A stretch of 64,000 bases of DNA from Demequina silvatica (lineage in GTDB: Bacteria; Actinomycetota; Actinomycetes; Actinomycetales; Demequinaceae). The notes below the pieces were generated by a model. That model was not told where the DNA came from, made no database searches, and saw only the letters and a list, made by a program, of their open reading frames with translations. The translations under genes were made by a program, and so were the position numbers. Each line of letters starts with the position of its first letter. Position 1 is the stretch's first letter. Shown here piece by piece: positions 16,263 to 24,089 of this stretch. The stretch spans positions 603,111 through 667,110 of the forward strand of contig NZ_BBMA01000002.1 in NCBI RefSeq assembly GCF_000971215.1, written 5' to 3'.

Positions 16263-17602
16263 GGCGTCATCACCTCCGGGCGGCGGGCCTGGTCGGAGAT
16301 GCGCAGCAGCAGGCCCACGATCAGCCAGTTCGCGAGCATGGAGGAGCCGCCGTACGCGAGGAACGGCGTGGTGAGGCCCGTGAGCGGGATGACGCGCGTC
16401 ACTCCGCCGACCACGATGAACACCTGGAGGGCGATCGCGAAGCCGAGACCCGCGGCGAGCAGCTTGCCGAAGCCGTGGCGCACGCCGATCGCGGTGCGCA
16501 TGGCGCGCTGGACGATGATGACGTAGAGCGTGAGGATCGCCATGAGGCCGGTGAGGCCCAGCTCCTCGCCGAGCGAGGCGACGATGAAGTCGGACTCCGC
16601 GTACGGGACCAGGTCGGGGCGGCCCTCTCCCAGGCCCGTGCCGAACAGTCCGCCCGACGCCATGCCGAACAGCCCGCGCACCAGCTGTTCCGAGGCGCCC
16701 GAGCTGTAGACGTCCGCGTCGAGGGCGTGCAGCCATGCGGTGTAGCGGGAACCCACGTGGCTGAAGAGCGTGCCCGCGAGCACGGCGCCCACGGCGAACA
16801 TGCCGAGGCCCACGATCACCCAGCTGAGGCGTTCCGTCGCGACGTAGAGCATCGCGACGAAGATACCGAACAGGAGGAGCGAGGTGCCGAGGTCGCGCTC
16901 GTAGATCTGGACCAGCATCGCGGCGGCCCAGACCAGCGCGAGCGGGCCCATGTCGCGCGGGCGCGGGAAGCGCATCCCGAGGATCTTGGGGCCGGCGAGC
17001 GCGAGGGTGTCGCGGTTGGAGACCAGGTAGCCGGCGAAGAACACGACGAACGCGATCTTGGCGAACTCGCCGGGCTGGAGGGACTTGCCGAACACGCTGA
17101 TCCAGATGCGGGCGCCGTTGATCTGCGACCCCAGCCCGGGGACCAGCGGGAGCAGCAGCCCGACCAGGCCCAGGAGGCCGGCGGTGTAGGTGAAGCGGCG
17201 CAGCAGGCGGTAGTCGCGGAGGAGCAGGATCACCAGCAGCGCGAGGCCGATCCCGAGCAGCGTCCACAGCGTCTGGATCTCGCCGAAGTTGGTGTCGCGG
17301 CCGCGGTCCGCGTAGGCGAAGTCCATGCGGCGGATCATCGCGAGGCCGATCCCGTTGAGCGCGAGGACCGCCGGGACCAGCACGGGGTCCGCGAAGGGCG
17401 CCCAGCGGCGGATCGCGAGGTGGATGACGAGCGCGACCACGGTCCAGCCGGCGGCGTAGATCGCGAGCTCGTCGAGCTCGAGGAAGTCCGCGTGATAGTC
17501 GACCAGGCCGCGTGCGAGCACGGCGACGGCGACGGCGAGCCCCAGGAGCGCCAGCTCCCCGCGGCGGCCGGTGCGGACCTGGACGTCGGTGACGGTGGCC
17601 AC
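16259..17602 (-). CDS. rodA: SEDS-family peptidoglycan glycosyltransferase RodA/FtsW
   Basis: This 447-residue protein has about 12 membrane helices. SEDS signature segments are present: GARIWISVFGKSLQPGEFAKIA (catalytic loop region), YERDLGTSLLLFGIF with the conserved Asp, and the C-terminal GLTTPFLAYGGSSMLANW. It polymerises lipid II glycan strands together with PbpA. GTG at 17602 overlaps the TAG stop of pstP. RodA is preferred to FtsW from operon position. Confidence 0.95.
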   Translation of the reverse strand: MATVTDVQVRTGRRGELALLGLAVAVAVLARGLVDYHADFLELDELAIYAAGWTVVALVIHLAIRRWAPFADPVLVPAVLALNGIGLAMIRRMDFAYADRGRDTNFGEIQTLWTLLGIGLALLVILLLRDYRLLRRFTYTAGLLGLVGLLLPLVPGLGSQINGARIWISVFGKSLQPGEFAKIAFVVFFAGYLVSNRDTLALAGPKILGMRFPRPRDMGPLALVWAAAMLVQIYERDLGTSLLLFGIFVAMLYVATERLSWVIVGLGMFAVGAVLAGTLFSHVGSRYTAWLHALDADVYSSGASEQLVRGLFGMASGGLFGTGLGEGRPDLVPYAESDFIVASLGEELGLTGLMAILTLYVIIVQRAMRTAIGVRHGFGKLLAAGLGFAIALQVFIVVGGVTRVIPLTGLTTPFLAYGGSSMLANWLIVGLLLRISDQARRPEVMTP

Positions 17603-18801
17603 TAGGCGCCCGACTCCAGCGAGCTCACGACCCCGGCGGCCTCCTCGAGGGTGGGCACCCTGATGGCGCCGGTGACGCGTTCGCGCTGGTAGGGCGCGAG
17701 CTCGTCGACCAGGATCTCGGTCTTCTCCACCACATGGGACAGCTCCCAGGTGCCGACGGTCGCGGGGATGCCGCGGTAGATGGTGACGTAGCCCTCGCTA
17801 TCGCCCACGTAGTACTGCTGCTGGGACCACCAGTAGCCGCCCCACGCGGCGCCCACGAGCGCCAGGAGCGTGACCAGGGGCAGGATCCAGGGGCGCAGCC
17901 GCTGCCAGCCCTCTCGGGAGGGCTCCTCGTCCTCGTCCGGCTCCTCGCGCGCGGCGAGGCGCGCGGCCTTGCCTGCGGGGGAGTCCCCGCCTGCGGAGGG
18001 CTTACGGCGGTCGCGGGCTGCGGATCCGACGATCTGCGAGGTGGTCGCGGGGCCCACGCCGTCGGGCGACGCGTCGATGTCGACGATGTCCCCGATCACG
18101 CAGGTCACGTTGTCGGGGGCGCCCGCGGCGAGCGCGAGCCCCACCAGCGCGTCGGCGCAGTCGCCCGGGTCCTCGACCTCGAGCAGCGTCTTCTGCATGG
18201 TCTCCTTGCTCACCACGCCCGACAGGCCGTCGGAGCACAGGAGCCAGCGGTCGCCCGCGCGGGTCTCGCGCACGGAGATGTCGACGGGCACGTCCGCGTC
18301 GATGTCGCCGAGCACGCGCAGCAGCATCGAGCGCTTGGGGTGGTGCTCGGCGTCCGCGACGGACAGCCGGCCCGTGTCCACCAGGTGCTGGACGAAGCTG
18401 TGATCGGTGGTGATCTGGCTGAGGTCGCCGTCGCGCAGCAGGTAGGCGCGCGAGTCGCCGATGTGCGCCATCGACAGCGTCGAGCCCGAGCGCAGCAGCG
18501 CGGTGACGGTGGTGCCGAGGCCCGAGAGCTCCGGATCGTTGCGGGCGCGGTCGACGATCTGGGCGTGAGCGTCGGAGATCGCCTCCTTGAGCTCGTCCAG
18601 CGCGTCGTCGGGGCCGTGGGACTCGCCCTCGAGCGCGGACAGCCGCGCGATGGCGATGGAGGAGGCGATGTCGCCTCCGGCCGCGCCGCCCATGCCGTCC
18701 GCGACCGCGAGGAGGTGCGGGCCGGCGAAGCCGGAGTCCTGGTTGTTGGAGCGCACGAGACCGACGTCGGACCGCGCGGCGAAGTGGATGCCCAGATACA
18801 T
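17602..18801 (-). CDS. pstP: PP2C-family protein phosphatase PstP
   Basis: This 399-residue phosphatase dephosphorylates the PknA/PknB kinases and their targets. The cytoplasmic PP2C domain (about 1-238) has RSNNQD, VADGMGG (metal-binding Asp/Gly), HIGDSRAYL, CSDGLSG and APDNVT. A charged linker precedes one membrane helix (about 303-323, WILPLVTLLALVGAAWGGYWW) and an extracytoplasmic tail of about 75 residues. ATG at 18801 overlaps the fhaB stop. Longer in-frame upstream sequence lacks PP2C similarity, so this start is secure. Confidence 0.95.
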   Translation of the reverse strand: MYLGIHFAARSDVGLVRSNNQDSGFAGPHLLAVADGMGGAAGGDIASSIAIARLSALEGESHGPDDALDELKEAISDAHAQIVDRARNDPELSGLGTTVTALLRSGSTLSMAHIGDSRAYLLRDGDLSQITTDHSFVQHLVDTGRLSVADAEHHPKRSMLLRVLGDIDADVPVDISVRETRAGDRWLLCSDGLSGVVSKETMQKTLLEVEDPGDCADALVGLALAAGAPDNVTCVIGDIVDIDASPDGVGPATTSQIVGSAARDRRKPSAGGDSPAGKAARLAAREEPDEDEEPSREGWQRLRPWILPLVTLLALVGAAWGGYWWSQQQYYVGDSEGYVTIYRGIPATVGTWELSHVVEKTEILVDELAPYQRERVTGAIRVPTLEEAAGVVSSLESGA

Positions 18802-19319
18802 CAGCCGCGCAGCTCCAGGGCGGTCGCGCCGATGCGGATGACGTCGCCGCCGCGGAACGGAACGGGATCCGTCACCTTCTGGTTGCCGAGGTACGTGCCG
18901 TTCGTGGAGCCGAGGTCCTCGACCATCCAGCGGTCTCCTTCGGGGTAGATGCGGCAGTGGCGCGCCGAGCAGTAGTCGTCGTCGATGACGAGCGTGCACG
19001 TGCTCGCGCGCCCCACCAGCACGGGTGCGGAGCCGAGCGGGATGGTGGTGCCTTTGAGGGGGCCCGACGTCACCGCGAGGTGACCCGCCGACGGGTCCTT
19101 GGTCGAGATGGAGCCGGTACGCAGGCCCGTGGCCGCCCGGCTGGGCGACGCGACCTTCTCAGCCCGCGCGTCGTCCTTCTTGGACTCCCTGCCGCGGCCG
19201 CGCGCGGTGATCCGCGTGCCGTACAGGTCAGCGCGCAGCACCGCTATGGCGGACAGCACGAGCGCCCACAGCAGGACCAGGAAGCCCATGCGCAGGAGGG
19301 TGATCGACAGCTGGCTCAC
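18801..19319 (-). CDS. fhaB: Membrane-anchored FHA-domain protein FhaB
   Basis: The protein has 172 residues. An N-terminal membrane helix (about 8-28) and a basic linker precede a C-terminal FHA domain (about 92-170) with the phosphothreonine-binding elements GRASTC, SARHCRI and LGSTNGTYL. It couples kinase signalling to the wall and division machinery (FipA/FtsZ-linked in mycobacteria). GTG at 19319 is one base from the fhaA stop. Confidence 0.93.
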   Translation of the reverse strand: MSQLSITLLRMGFLVLLWALVLSAIAVLRADLYGTRITARGRGRESKKDDARAEKVASPSRAATGLRTGSISTKDPSAGHLAVTSGPLKGTTIPLGSAPVLVGRASTCTLVIDDDYCSARHCRIYPEGDRWMVEDLGSTNGTYLGNQKVTDPVPFRGGDVIRIGATALELRG

Positions 19320-19320
19320 G

Positions 19321-20037
19321 TCAGTAGTCCTCGTCCCCGTCGACGGCGTCCCAGTACATGAGGGTGGTGCGCCCGATGGTGATGGCGTTGCCGTCGAGCA
19401 GCGTCGCCTCGCTCACCCGCTGGTCCTCCACCATGGTGCCGTTGGTGGAGCCCAGGTCCGTGAGGATGGTGCCGTGGTCCGTCACCTCGAGGCGGACGTG
19501 CTTGCGGCTCACGCCCGTGTCATCCACCACGATGTCCGCCTCCGAGCCGCGGCCGATGGTGGTCGACTCGCCCGTGAGGTAGTAGCGCGTGCCGTCGATG
19601 TCGAGCAGCGGGTAGCGCGAGCTGGTGTTGGTGCCCGTGGCCGGCGCGACCGGGCCGCGGGTGGTGCGGGACACCACGGCGTAGCGTCCGGTCGCCAGGG
19701 TCTCGTCGACGTCGAAGGCGACGTCCACCGCGCCCACGAAGGAGTAGCGCTGGCGCTCGGCGTGCGCGCGGACGGAGTCCACGAGCTCGTGGCGCAGGGC
19801 GTCGGAACCCCACTGCTCGACCGTCTCCATGTCCGCGGGCGCGAGGGCGATGCCGTATTCATTAGGTGCGACCGTGCGGCCGCGGTCCACGACCGCGGCG
19901 CGGGCGTCGCACTCGCGCTTCACGGCGGCGGCCAGCTCGACCGGCTTGACCCCCGCCTTGAAGGTGCGCGCGAACGCGTTCTGCATCACGTTCTCGACTC
20001 CGCGCTCGAAGCGGTCCAGCACACCCATGCCCGCCAT
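19321..20037 (-). CDS. fhaA: FHA-domain protein FhaA (DUF3662 + FHA)
   Basis: The protein has 238 residues. The N-terminal DUF3662 domain (about 3-130, MGVLDRFERGVENVMQNAFA region) is followed by a C-terminal FHA domain (about 160-235) with IGRGSEAD, VSRKHVRLE and LGSTNGTMV. FhaA binds phosphorylated MviN-type flippase and PknB in mycobacteria. The ATG at 20037 is preferred over the one at 20028 because AGAGG lies eight bases upstream. It is the first gene of the kinase operon. Only 39 bases separate it from the divergent tRNA-Leu, so its promoter must overlap the tRNA gene or its leader. Confidence 0.93.
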   Translation of the reverse strand: MAGMGVLDRFERGVENVMQNAFARTFKAGVKPVELAAAVKRECDARAAVVDRGRTVAPNEYGIALAPADMETVEQWGSDALRHELVDSVRAHAERQRYSFVGAVDVAFDVDETLATGRYAVVSRTTRGPVAPATGTNTSSRYPLLDIDGTRYYLTGESTTIGRGSEADIVVDDTGVSRKHVRLEVTDHGTILTDLGSTNGTMVEDQRVSEATLLDGNAITIGRTTLMYWDAVDGDEDY

Positions 20038-20060
20038 CGTATAGGCCTCTGAAACCGTGC

Positions 20061-20066
20061 TAGAGT
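20061..20066 (+). promoter_or_regulatory. Putative tRNA-Leu -10 box
   Basis: TAGAGT lies 10 bases before the mature tRNA 5' end. The -35 region would fall within or next to the first codon of fhaA on the opposite strand, so the divergent promoters are tightly nested. Confidence 0.45.
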
Positions 20067-20076
20067 TACCCGGCGC

Positions 20077-20163
20077 GCGCGAGTGGCGGAATAGGCAGAC
20101 GCGCACGGTTCAGGTCCGTGTGCCCGAAAGGGCGTGGGGGTTCAACTCCCCCCTCGCGCACCA
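20077..20163 (+). tRNA. tRNA-Leu(CAG)
   Basis: An 87-base cloverleaf with encoded CCA. Acceptor GCGCGAG (20077-20083) pairs with CTCGCGC (20153-20159), with discriminator A and CCA at 20161-20163. The anticodon arm is CACGG-TTCAGGT-CCGTG, anticodon CAG. A long class II variable arm (TGCCCGAAAGGGCG) and T-arm GGGGG-TTCAACT-CCCCC follow. The D-arm contains AGGCAGAC. A tRNA-Leu at the end of the fhaA operon is conserved in actinobacteria. It also forms the left border of the accessory island. Confidence 0.97.
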
Positions 20164-20169
20164 TATGAG

Positions 20170-20198
20170 AAGGCCCCCGGGGTATCCCCGGGGGCCTT
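20170..20198 (+). terminator. Intrinsic terminator after tRNA-Leu
   Basis: A perfect 13-bp stem (AAGGCCCCCGGGG, loop TAT, then its complement) is followed by CTTCTTTG. It lies six bases after the tRNA CCA. Confidence 0.9.
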
Positions 20199-20253
20199 CT
20201 TCTTTGTGCCTGCGCCTCTGGGGTCTGCCGCGCGGTCCGTTCACCGCAGGCGT

Positions 20254-21474
20254 CTAGCCAAGGTTCCGGCGCGTCGCTCGTGCAGCGAAGCCGTCCATGG
20301 CGTCGAGGACCTCGCGTGCCTGCCAGACCTGGTTGCGGCGGTCGGCGCTGCCTTGGTGGAGCGCGCCCGCGGTGACGAGGGCCGCGATGGCGTTGAACGC
20401 ACCCTGGCGTGAGGAGCCGAGGAACCGTTCGACGTAGGCCGAGTTGACGACGGGTTGCGCGAAAAGGTGATCGGCGAGTCGCCATGCACCTGAATCGCGT
20501 CGGGCGCGGATGGCTCGCTGCCATGCCTCGTGAATCGCCGAGGTATCGGCGGCGAGCTGACGGCCGTTGGTGACCGCGCGCCGTGCCGCGCCAGCGAAAG
20601 TCGCGACGATGGGGTCGATGTCACCTTCGCGAAAGGAGGTGAGTGCGCGGAAGTACCCTCCGGTGTCGCCGAGGAGTCCGGAGGAGACAGGCACGGTCGT
20701 GTTCCTGGCGAAGCCCGTGGCGTGGAGGATCGCATGAACGATGGCGCGACCTGTGCGCCCGTTGCCGTCGGAGAACGGGTGGATGGTCTCGAACTGCGCA
20801 TGCGCGAGCGCGGCCTGCACCAGGCCGTTCATGTCGCGCCGCGCGGCGAATGCGATCAGGTCGCTGATCGATCCCTCGATGCGCTCCCACCGTGGGGGGA
20901 TGAAGTCCGCACCGTGCGGGCTGAGGTCGGGCCGGCCGATCCACACGGGTCCGGCCCTGAAGGTTCCCGCGATCTCCGGGTCGCTTCGGTGGAGCAACGT
21001 CTCGTGGATCGCGAGAATCTGCTCGCGGGTGGGCGGACCGGCCAGGTCGATGGCGCGACGCATCGCCGCCGCGTTGTCTGCGACGAGCTCGGCGTTCTCG
21101 CCTGCCCTCAGGCCCAGCGCAGCGGTCGCGAGGTTGCGCGCGTTCGCCGTGAGGTGCTCGATCTGGGAGCTCGAGGCGGACTCGGTGCGCAGCAGTACCG
21201 CCGGCATGGGCACCGGCAGGCCGGCCACATCGCGGTCGAACGCGGAGATCTCCGCTGCGGCGGAGGCCACATCGTCGGCGCGCGCTGCCGTGAGGAACCG
21301 GTAGGGGTCAAGGTCGGCGATCGCCGGCGCGATCGCGGCCTGGTAGGGCCGTGCCTCGAGTCGGACCACGTCAGTGATCGCGACGCGACCCTCGAGCTCT
21401 GCGGGAAGGGCCCATGAGACGTCCTCGTAGCTCACTGCGGGCCACCCGCCAGGCCGTCCGGCGTGTGAGCTCAT
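20254..21474 (-). CDS. Fic domain protein (Fic/DOC family AMPylase)
   Basis: This 406-residue protein has three parts: an N-terminal Fic_N-like segment (about 15-90), a central Fic fold, and a C-terminal winged-helix-like region (about 330-400). The Fic motif HPFSDGNGRTGR is complete (about 222-233), so AMP transfer from ATP to a target hydroxyl is expected. The upstream SSSQIEHL matches the position of the autoinhibitory [S/T]xxxE[G/N] motif of class II Fics, with His in place of Gly/Asn. It sits between the intact tRNA-Leu and its degenerate partial copy and is probably part of the island. Target unknown; defence or toxin roles are inference. Confidence 0.93.
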   Translation of the reverse strand: MSSHAGRPGGWPAVSYEDVSWALPAELEGRVAITDVVRLEARPYQAAIAPAIADLDPYRFLTAARADDVASAAAEISAFDRDVAGLPVPMPAVLLRTESASSSQIEHLTANARNLATAALGLRAGENAELVADNAAAMRRAIDLAGPPTREQILAIHETLLHRSDPEIAGTFRAGPVWIGRPDLSPHGADFIPPRWERIEGSISDLIAFAARRDMNGLVQAALAHAQFETIHPFSDGNGRTGRAIVHAILHATGFARNTTVPVSSGLLGDTGGYFRALTSFREGDIDPIVATFAGAARRAVTNGRQLAADTSAIHEAWQRAIRARRDSGAWRLADHLFAQPVVNSAYVERFLGSSRQGAFNAIAALVTAGALHQGSADRRNQVWQAREVLDAMDGFAARATRRNLG

Positions 21475-21512
21475 CCTCGACGACCCCGATCCCTTGTTCC
21501 AGGCTTTTCCCT

Positions 21513-21541
21513 ATCCTTGAATAAGGACGGCGTGGAGTCAA
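21513..21541 (-). promoter_or_regulatory. Possible promoter of the fic gene
   Basis: On the minus strand TTGACT (21541-21536) is followed after 17 bases by AAGGAT (21518-21513). A small inverted repeat, TCCTT-GAAT-AAGGA, overlaps the -10 region. Position is suitable for the fic gene, but the -10 match is weak. Confidence 0.35.
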
Positions 21542-21601
21542 GGGTCGCGGTTGAATCTGGAGTATGGGTCTCGAGACGTCGATGATCCAGCACCGCTCCG
21601 C

Positions 21602-21649
21602 GCGCGAGTGGCGGAGTAGGCAGACGCACACGGTTCAGGTCCGCGTGCC
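21602..21649 (+). pseudogene. Degenerate 5' half of tRNA-Leu(CAG)
   Basis: These 48 bases match positions 1-48 of the intact tRNA-Leu at 20077 with three differences (A to G at 21616, G to A at 21628, T to C at 21644) and the same orientation, including the TTCAGGT anticodon loop. The match stops in the variable arm; no T-arm, 3' acceptor strand or CCA follows. The 21644 change breaks an anticodon-stem pair. It looks like a remnant attachment site or truncated tandem tRNA marking an integration or deletion event in the island. Confidence 0.85.
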
Positions 21650-21719
21650 AACCGGGGGAGGCTCTGCGCCGACGAAATCGGAGACTGACGGCAAGGGGCG
21701 GCGGGCCGAGCGCCAACCG

Positions 21720-23144
21720 CTACGAAGACAGCGCAGGAACCTCGAAGGCGCGCTCACGCAGCGCGTCCAGTCGCTGTGCAACGTCGTCTCGGGGTGCCTC
21801 CGCGGCTGCAGCGACCATCGCGTAGATCGCGCGTCCCCGCTCGGTGGCCAGGAGCAGGTGTTTGTCGCGCTCGCAGTGCGCCTTGAGTACCTGATTCACG
21901 ACGCCCACGTTCACGCCGTTGCCCATCTGCTTGTACGTGAGCGCATCGCGCTGGTCGCCGAACGTGAAGTTGTCCGGCAAACCCTGCAGGCGTGCCGCCT
22001 CACGCGCGGAGAGCTTGCGCCCGATGGGGCCGATGATCGGCGTCTGCGTGATGGCCACCAGCGCCGGCAGATGCGTCGGCCGCTTCACGCGGAGCCCAGA
22101 GGGGCGAAGCGAGATCACGCAGTCCCACATAGACACGGCGTCCTGCGCCTGCCACTCGAGCTTGCGGCGCGACTCCGGGAACTCGCGCACCTCACGCAAC
22201 CACTTGTTGATGACCTTCGCTCCGAGGAACTCGCGCAGGCTGTCGTATAGATCGAAGTTCTTGCGCAGGAAGTCGGCCTTCCATGCCGGAGCGCCATCCA
22301 GCAGATGCTCGCGCGCGGTCTTGGCCGTCACCCACGCGTCGGTCCACACGGGGTGGCCGGGGAGCCGGCGCAGCGGTTCGCCCGTGAGGCGGGCCTGATC
22401 GGCACGCCAGGCTCGCATGAAGACGACCATCTGCTCCCAGTGATCGATCCACGCACGCTCGTCCGGGGAGATCTCGGTACCGGGCACGACGGCAGCCCTG
22501 TCCATCGGCAGGTCATCGACGAGGTTCCACTCCCGATGCATCAGCACACGCTCGGGAAGGGTAATCGGCTCCGGGTCGGGGTCCATCACCATGCCCTCGG
22601 GCACGAGAGTCGCTGTGATGAACACGCGCTCGCGGACCTGCGGCGACCCGCCGAACTCAGGTGCGATGAGGTGCGGGGAGAACACGGCGCTCTGCTCGGC
22701 GACCTGGTAGCCGGCGTTGCGCAGGTGCTCGATGATGACCTGCCACTCGTGCTTGTGGCGCGGGCCCGCGAGGTTGCGGACGTTCTCGAGGCAGATCAGC
22801 GTGGGCTTGCGCTCGCGGACGATCTTCTCGATGTTCCAGAAGAGCGTGCCGCGGACCTCGTCCATGCCCCGCTGGGCACCGGACTTGGAGAACGGCTGGC
22901 AGGGGAAGCCGCCCGTGATGATGTCGTGCGCGGGTACCGTCACAGCGTCGTCGTTGGCGTCCTTCGTCACATCGCCAAGTGCGGGATGCTGCCAATTCGC
23001 CTCGTAGACAGCGGCGGCGTGCTTGTCGATCTCGACCGCGTACGCGTGCTCAGCACCCATCGCGGAGAGTGCGGCAGCGAAGCCGCCAACGCCTGCGAAG
23101 AGGTCCGCAAAGGTGATGGCGTCGGGGCTTGACGGTTCGAGCAT
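21720..23144 (-). CDS. DNA (cytosine-5-)-methyltransferase
   Basis: This 474-residue C5-methylase uses SAM to methylate cytosine in a specific DNA site. Motif I: DLFAGVGGFAAAL (14-26). Motif IV: GGFPCQPFSKSG, catalytic Cys82. Motif VI: CLENVRN. Motif VIII: QVRERVF. Motifs IX/X: SAREAARLQGLP and MGNGVNV. The target-recognition region between VIII and IX (about 195-375) is long, consistent with a specific restriction-type enzyme. It is 69 bases downstream of a candidate nuclease gene on the same strand. It could be the M partner of a type II system or a DruM/DrmMII-like accessory of the large helicase system. Sequence specificity cannot be read. Confidence 0.93.
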   Translation of the reverse strand: MLEPSSPDAITFADLFAGVGGFAAALSAMGAEHAYAVEIDKHAAAVYEANWQHPALGDVTKDANDDAVTVPAHDIITGGFPCQPFSKSGAQRGMDEVRGTLFWNIEKIVRERKPTLICLENVRNLAGPRHKHEWQVIIEHLRNAGYQVAEQSAVFSPHLIAPEFGGSPQVRERVFITATLVPEGMVMDPDPEPITLPERVLMHREWNLVDDLPMDRAAVVPGTEISPDERAWIDHWEQMVVFMRAWRADQARLTGEPLRRLPGHPVWTDAWVTAKTAREHLLDGAPAWKADFLRKNFDLYDSLREFLGAKVINKWLREVREFPESRRKLEWQAQDAVSMWDCVISLRPSGLRVKRPTHLPALVAITQTPIIGPIGRKLSAREAARLQGLPDNFTFGDQRDALTYKQMGNGVNVGVVNQVLKAHCERDKHLLLATERGRAIYAMVAAAAEAPRDDVAQRLDALRERAFEVPALSS

Positions 23145-23213
23145 GGGGCAAGCTTACGTGCTGCCTCTGACAGTGGCGAATTGCCCCTCCGAGAGGGAGT
23201 CAGACGAGTGGGG

Positions 23214-23966
23214 TTAGAGGCCGATCGTCTTGTTCACGGCAGCCTGGAACTGCTCCTCCGTGAGCGCGCCGGAGTCGCGGAGTGCGATGAGCGCGTGGAT
23301 CTCGAGGACCGGGCCTTCTGTCTTCGGCTTGGAGGCCATGAACATGTTGGACAGGCGAGGGAACTGCTCCGGCGTGGCAACGGACTCGACGAAAGCGATG
23401 CCCGCGTCTTCCTTGCCGCGATGCTCGTTCTTCGGAGCGTTCATCGGGATCACGCACTCGGGGTGCGCCTTCGCGTGCGCCTTGACAGCGCCGAACGGCA
23501 GAACCACGGCGTCCGACCGCTGCCTTGTCTGCGCGACGACCTCCGGGTGAGTCGCGGGGTCCACCAGGACCAGGCCCGGCAGCGTGGGCGCGACGAATAC
23601 CGTCGGGTCCGTCATGCCGCCGCCAGCGCCGCCAAGGCCGTTCGTGATTCGCCACTCACCCGGCGTTCCCGTCTGCGACTTCACCGACCACATGCCGCGA
23701 GCCTTCTCGCGCAGGTTCACCAGGTCAAAGCCGTTGGCGTTGTGTCCGCCGGGAGCCGTCAGCACGCCGACTGCCCAGGCGGCGGCGGAAATGAGGTGCT
23801 CGAACGCTCCGCCCATGATGAATCGCGACCCGCGATCCGCCGGGTCAACACGACCGAGGCACACGCGCATCGCAGCCTCGAGCTCGCGCAACACGGCCGC
23901 GTCCGCCATCAGGCGATCGCGGAGATCGTCGAAATCGGGAGAGCCGGAAGACATCAGGGTCGTCAT
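23214..23966 (-). CDS. Candidate PD-(D/E)xK restriction endonuclease, partner of the methyltransferase
   Basis: I do not recognise a named family. The 250-residue protein has a plausible type II nuclease core: Glu56 in a helix (MGGAFEHLISAA), Asp81 (NANGFDLVNL) and Lys96 in the strand GMWSVKSQTG, that is E-D-(S)xK. The C-terminus (IHALIALRDSGALTEEQFQ) resembles a SHOCT-type helical module. The ATG at 23966 follows a TATCGT -10-like box by seven bases and lacks a ribosome site, suggesting a leaderless transcript and its own promoter. Location directly upstream of the C5-methylase, same strand, supports an R-M pair. The Ser in place of the usual acidic or Gln residue keeps this a candidate only. 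Confidence 0.55.
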   Translation of the reverse strand: MTTLMSSGSPDFDDLRDRLMADAAVLRELEAAMRVCLGRVDPADRGSRFIMGGAFEHLISAAAWAVGVLTAPGGHNANGFDLVNLREKARGMWSVKSQTGTPGEWRITNGLGGAGGGMTDPTVFVAPTLPGLVLVDPATHPEVVAQTRQRSDAVVLPFGAVKAHAKAHPECVIPMNAPKNEHRGKEDAGIAFVESVATPEQFPRLSNMFMASKPKTEGPVLEIHALIALRDSGALTEEQFQAAVNKTIGL

Positions 23967-24089
23967 GCGCAAGACGATATGGCACCGGATGAGGTGCGGT
24001 AGCCCTGCCGCGCTGATCTACTGAGTCCAGGAAAGGCGCGAAGGCCACTGCGATCTCCAGCGGCACGTGACGTTGAGACTGTCTCGCCG

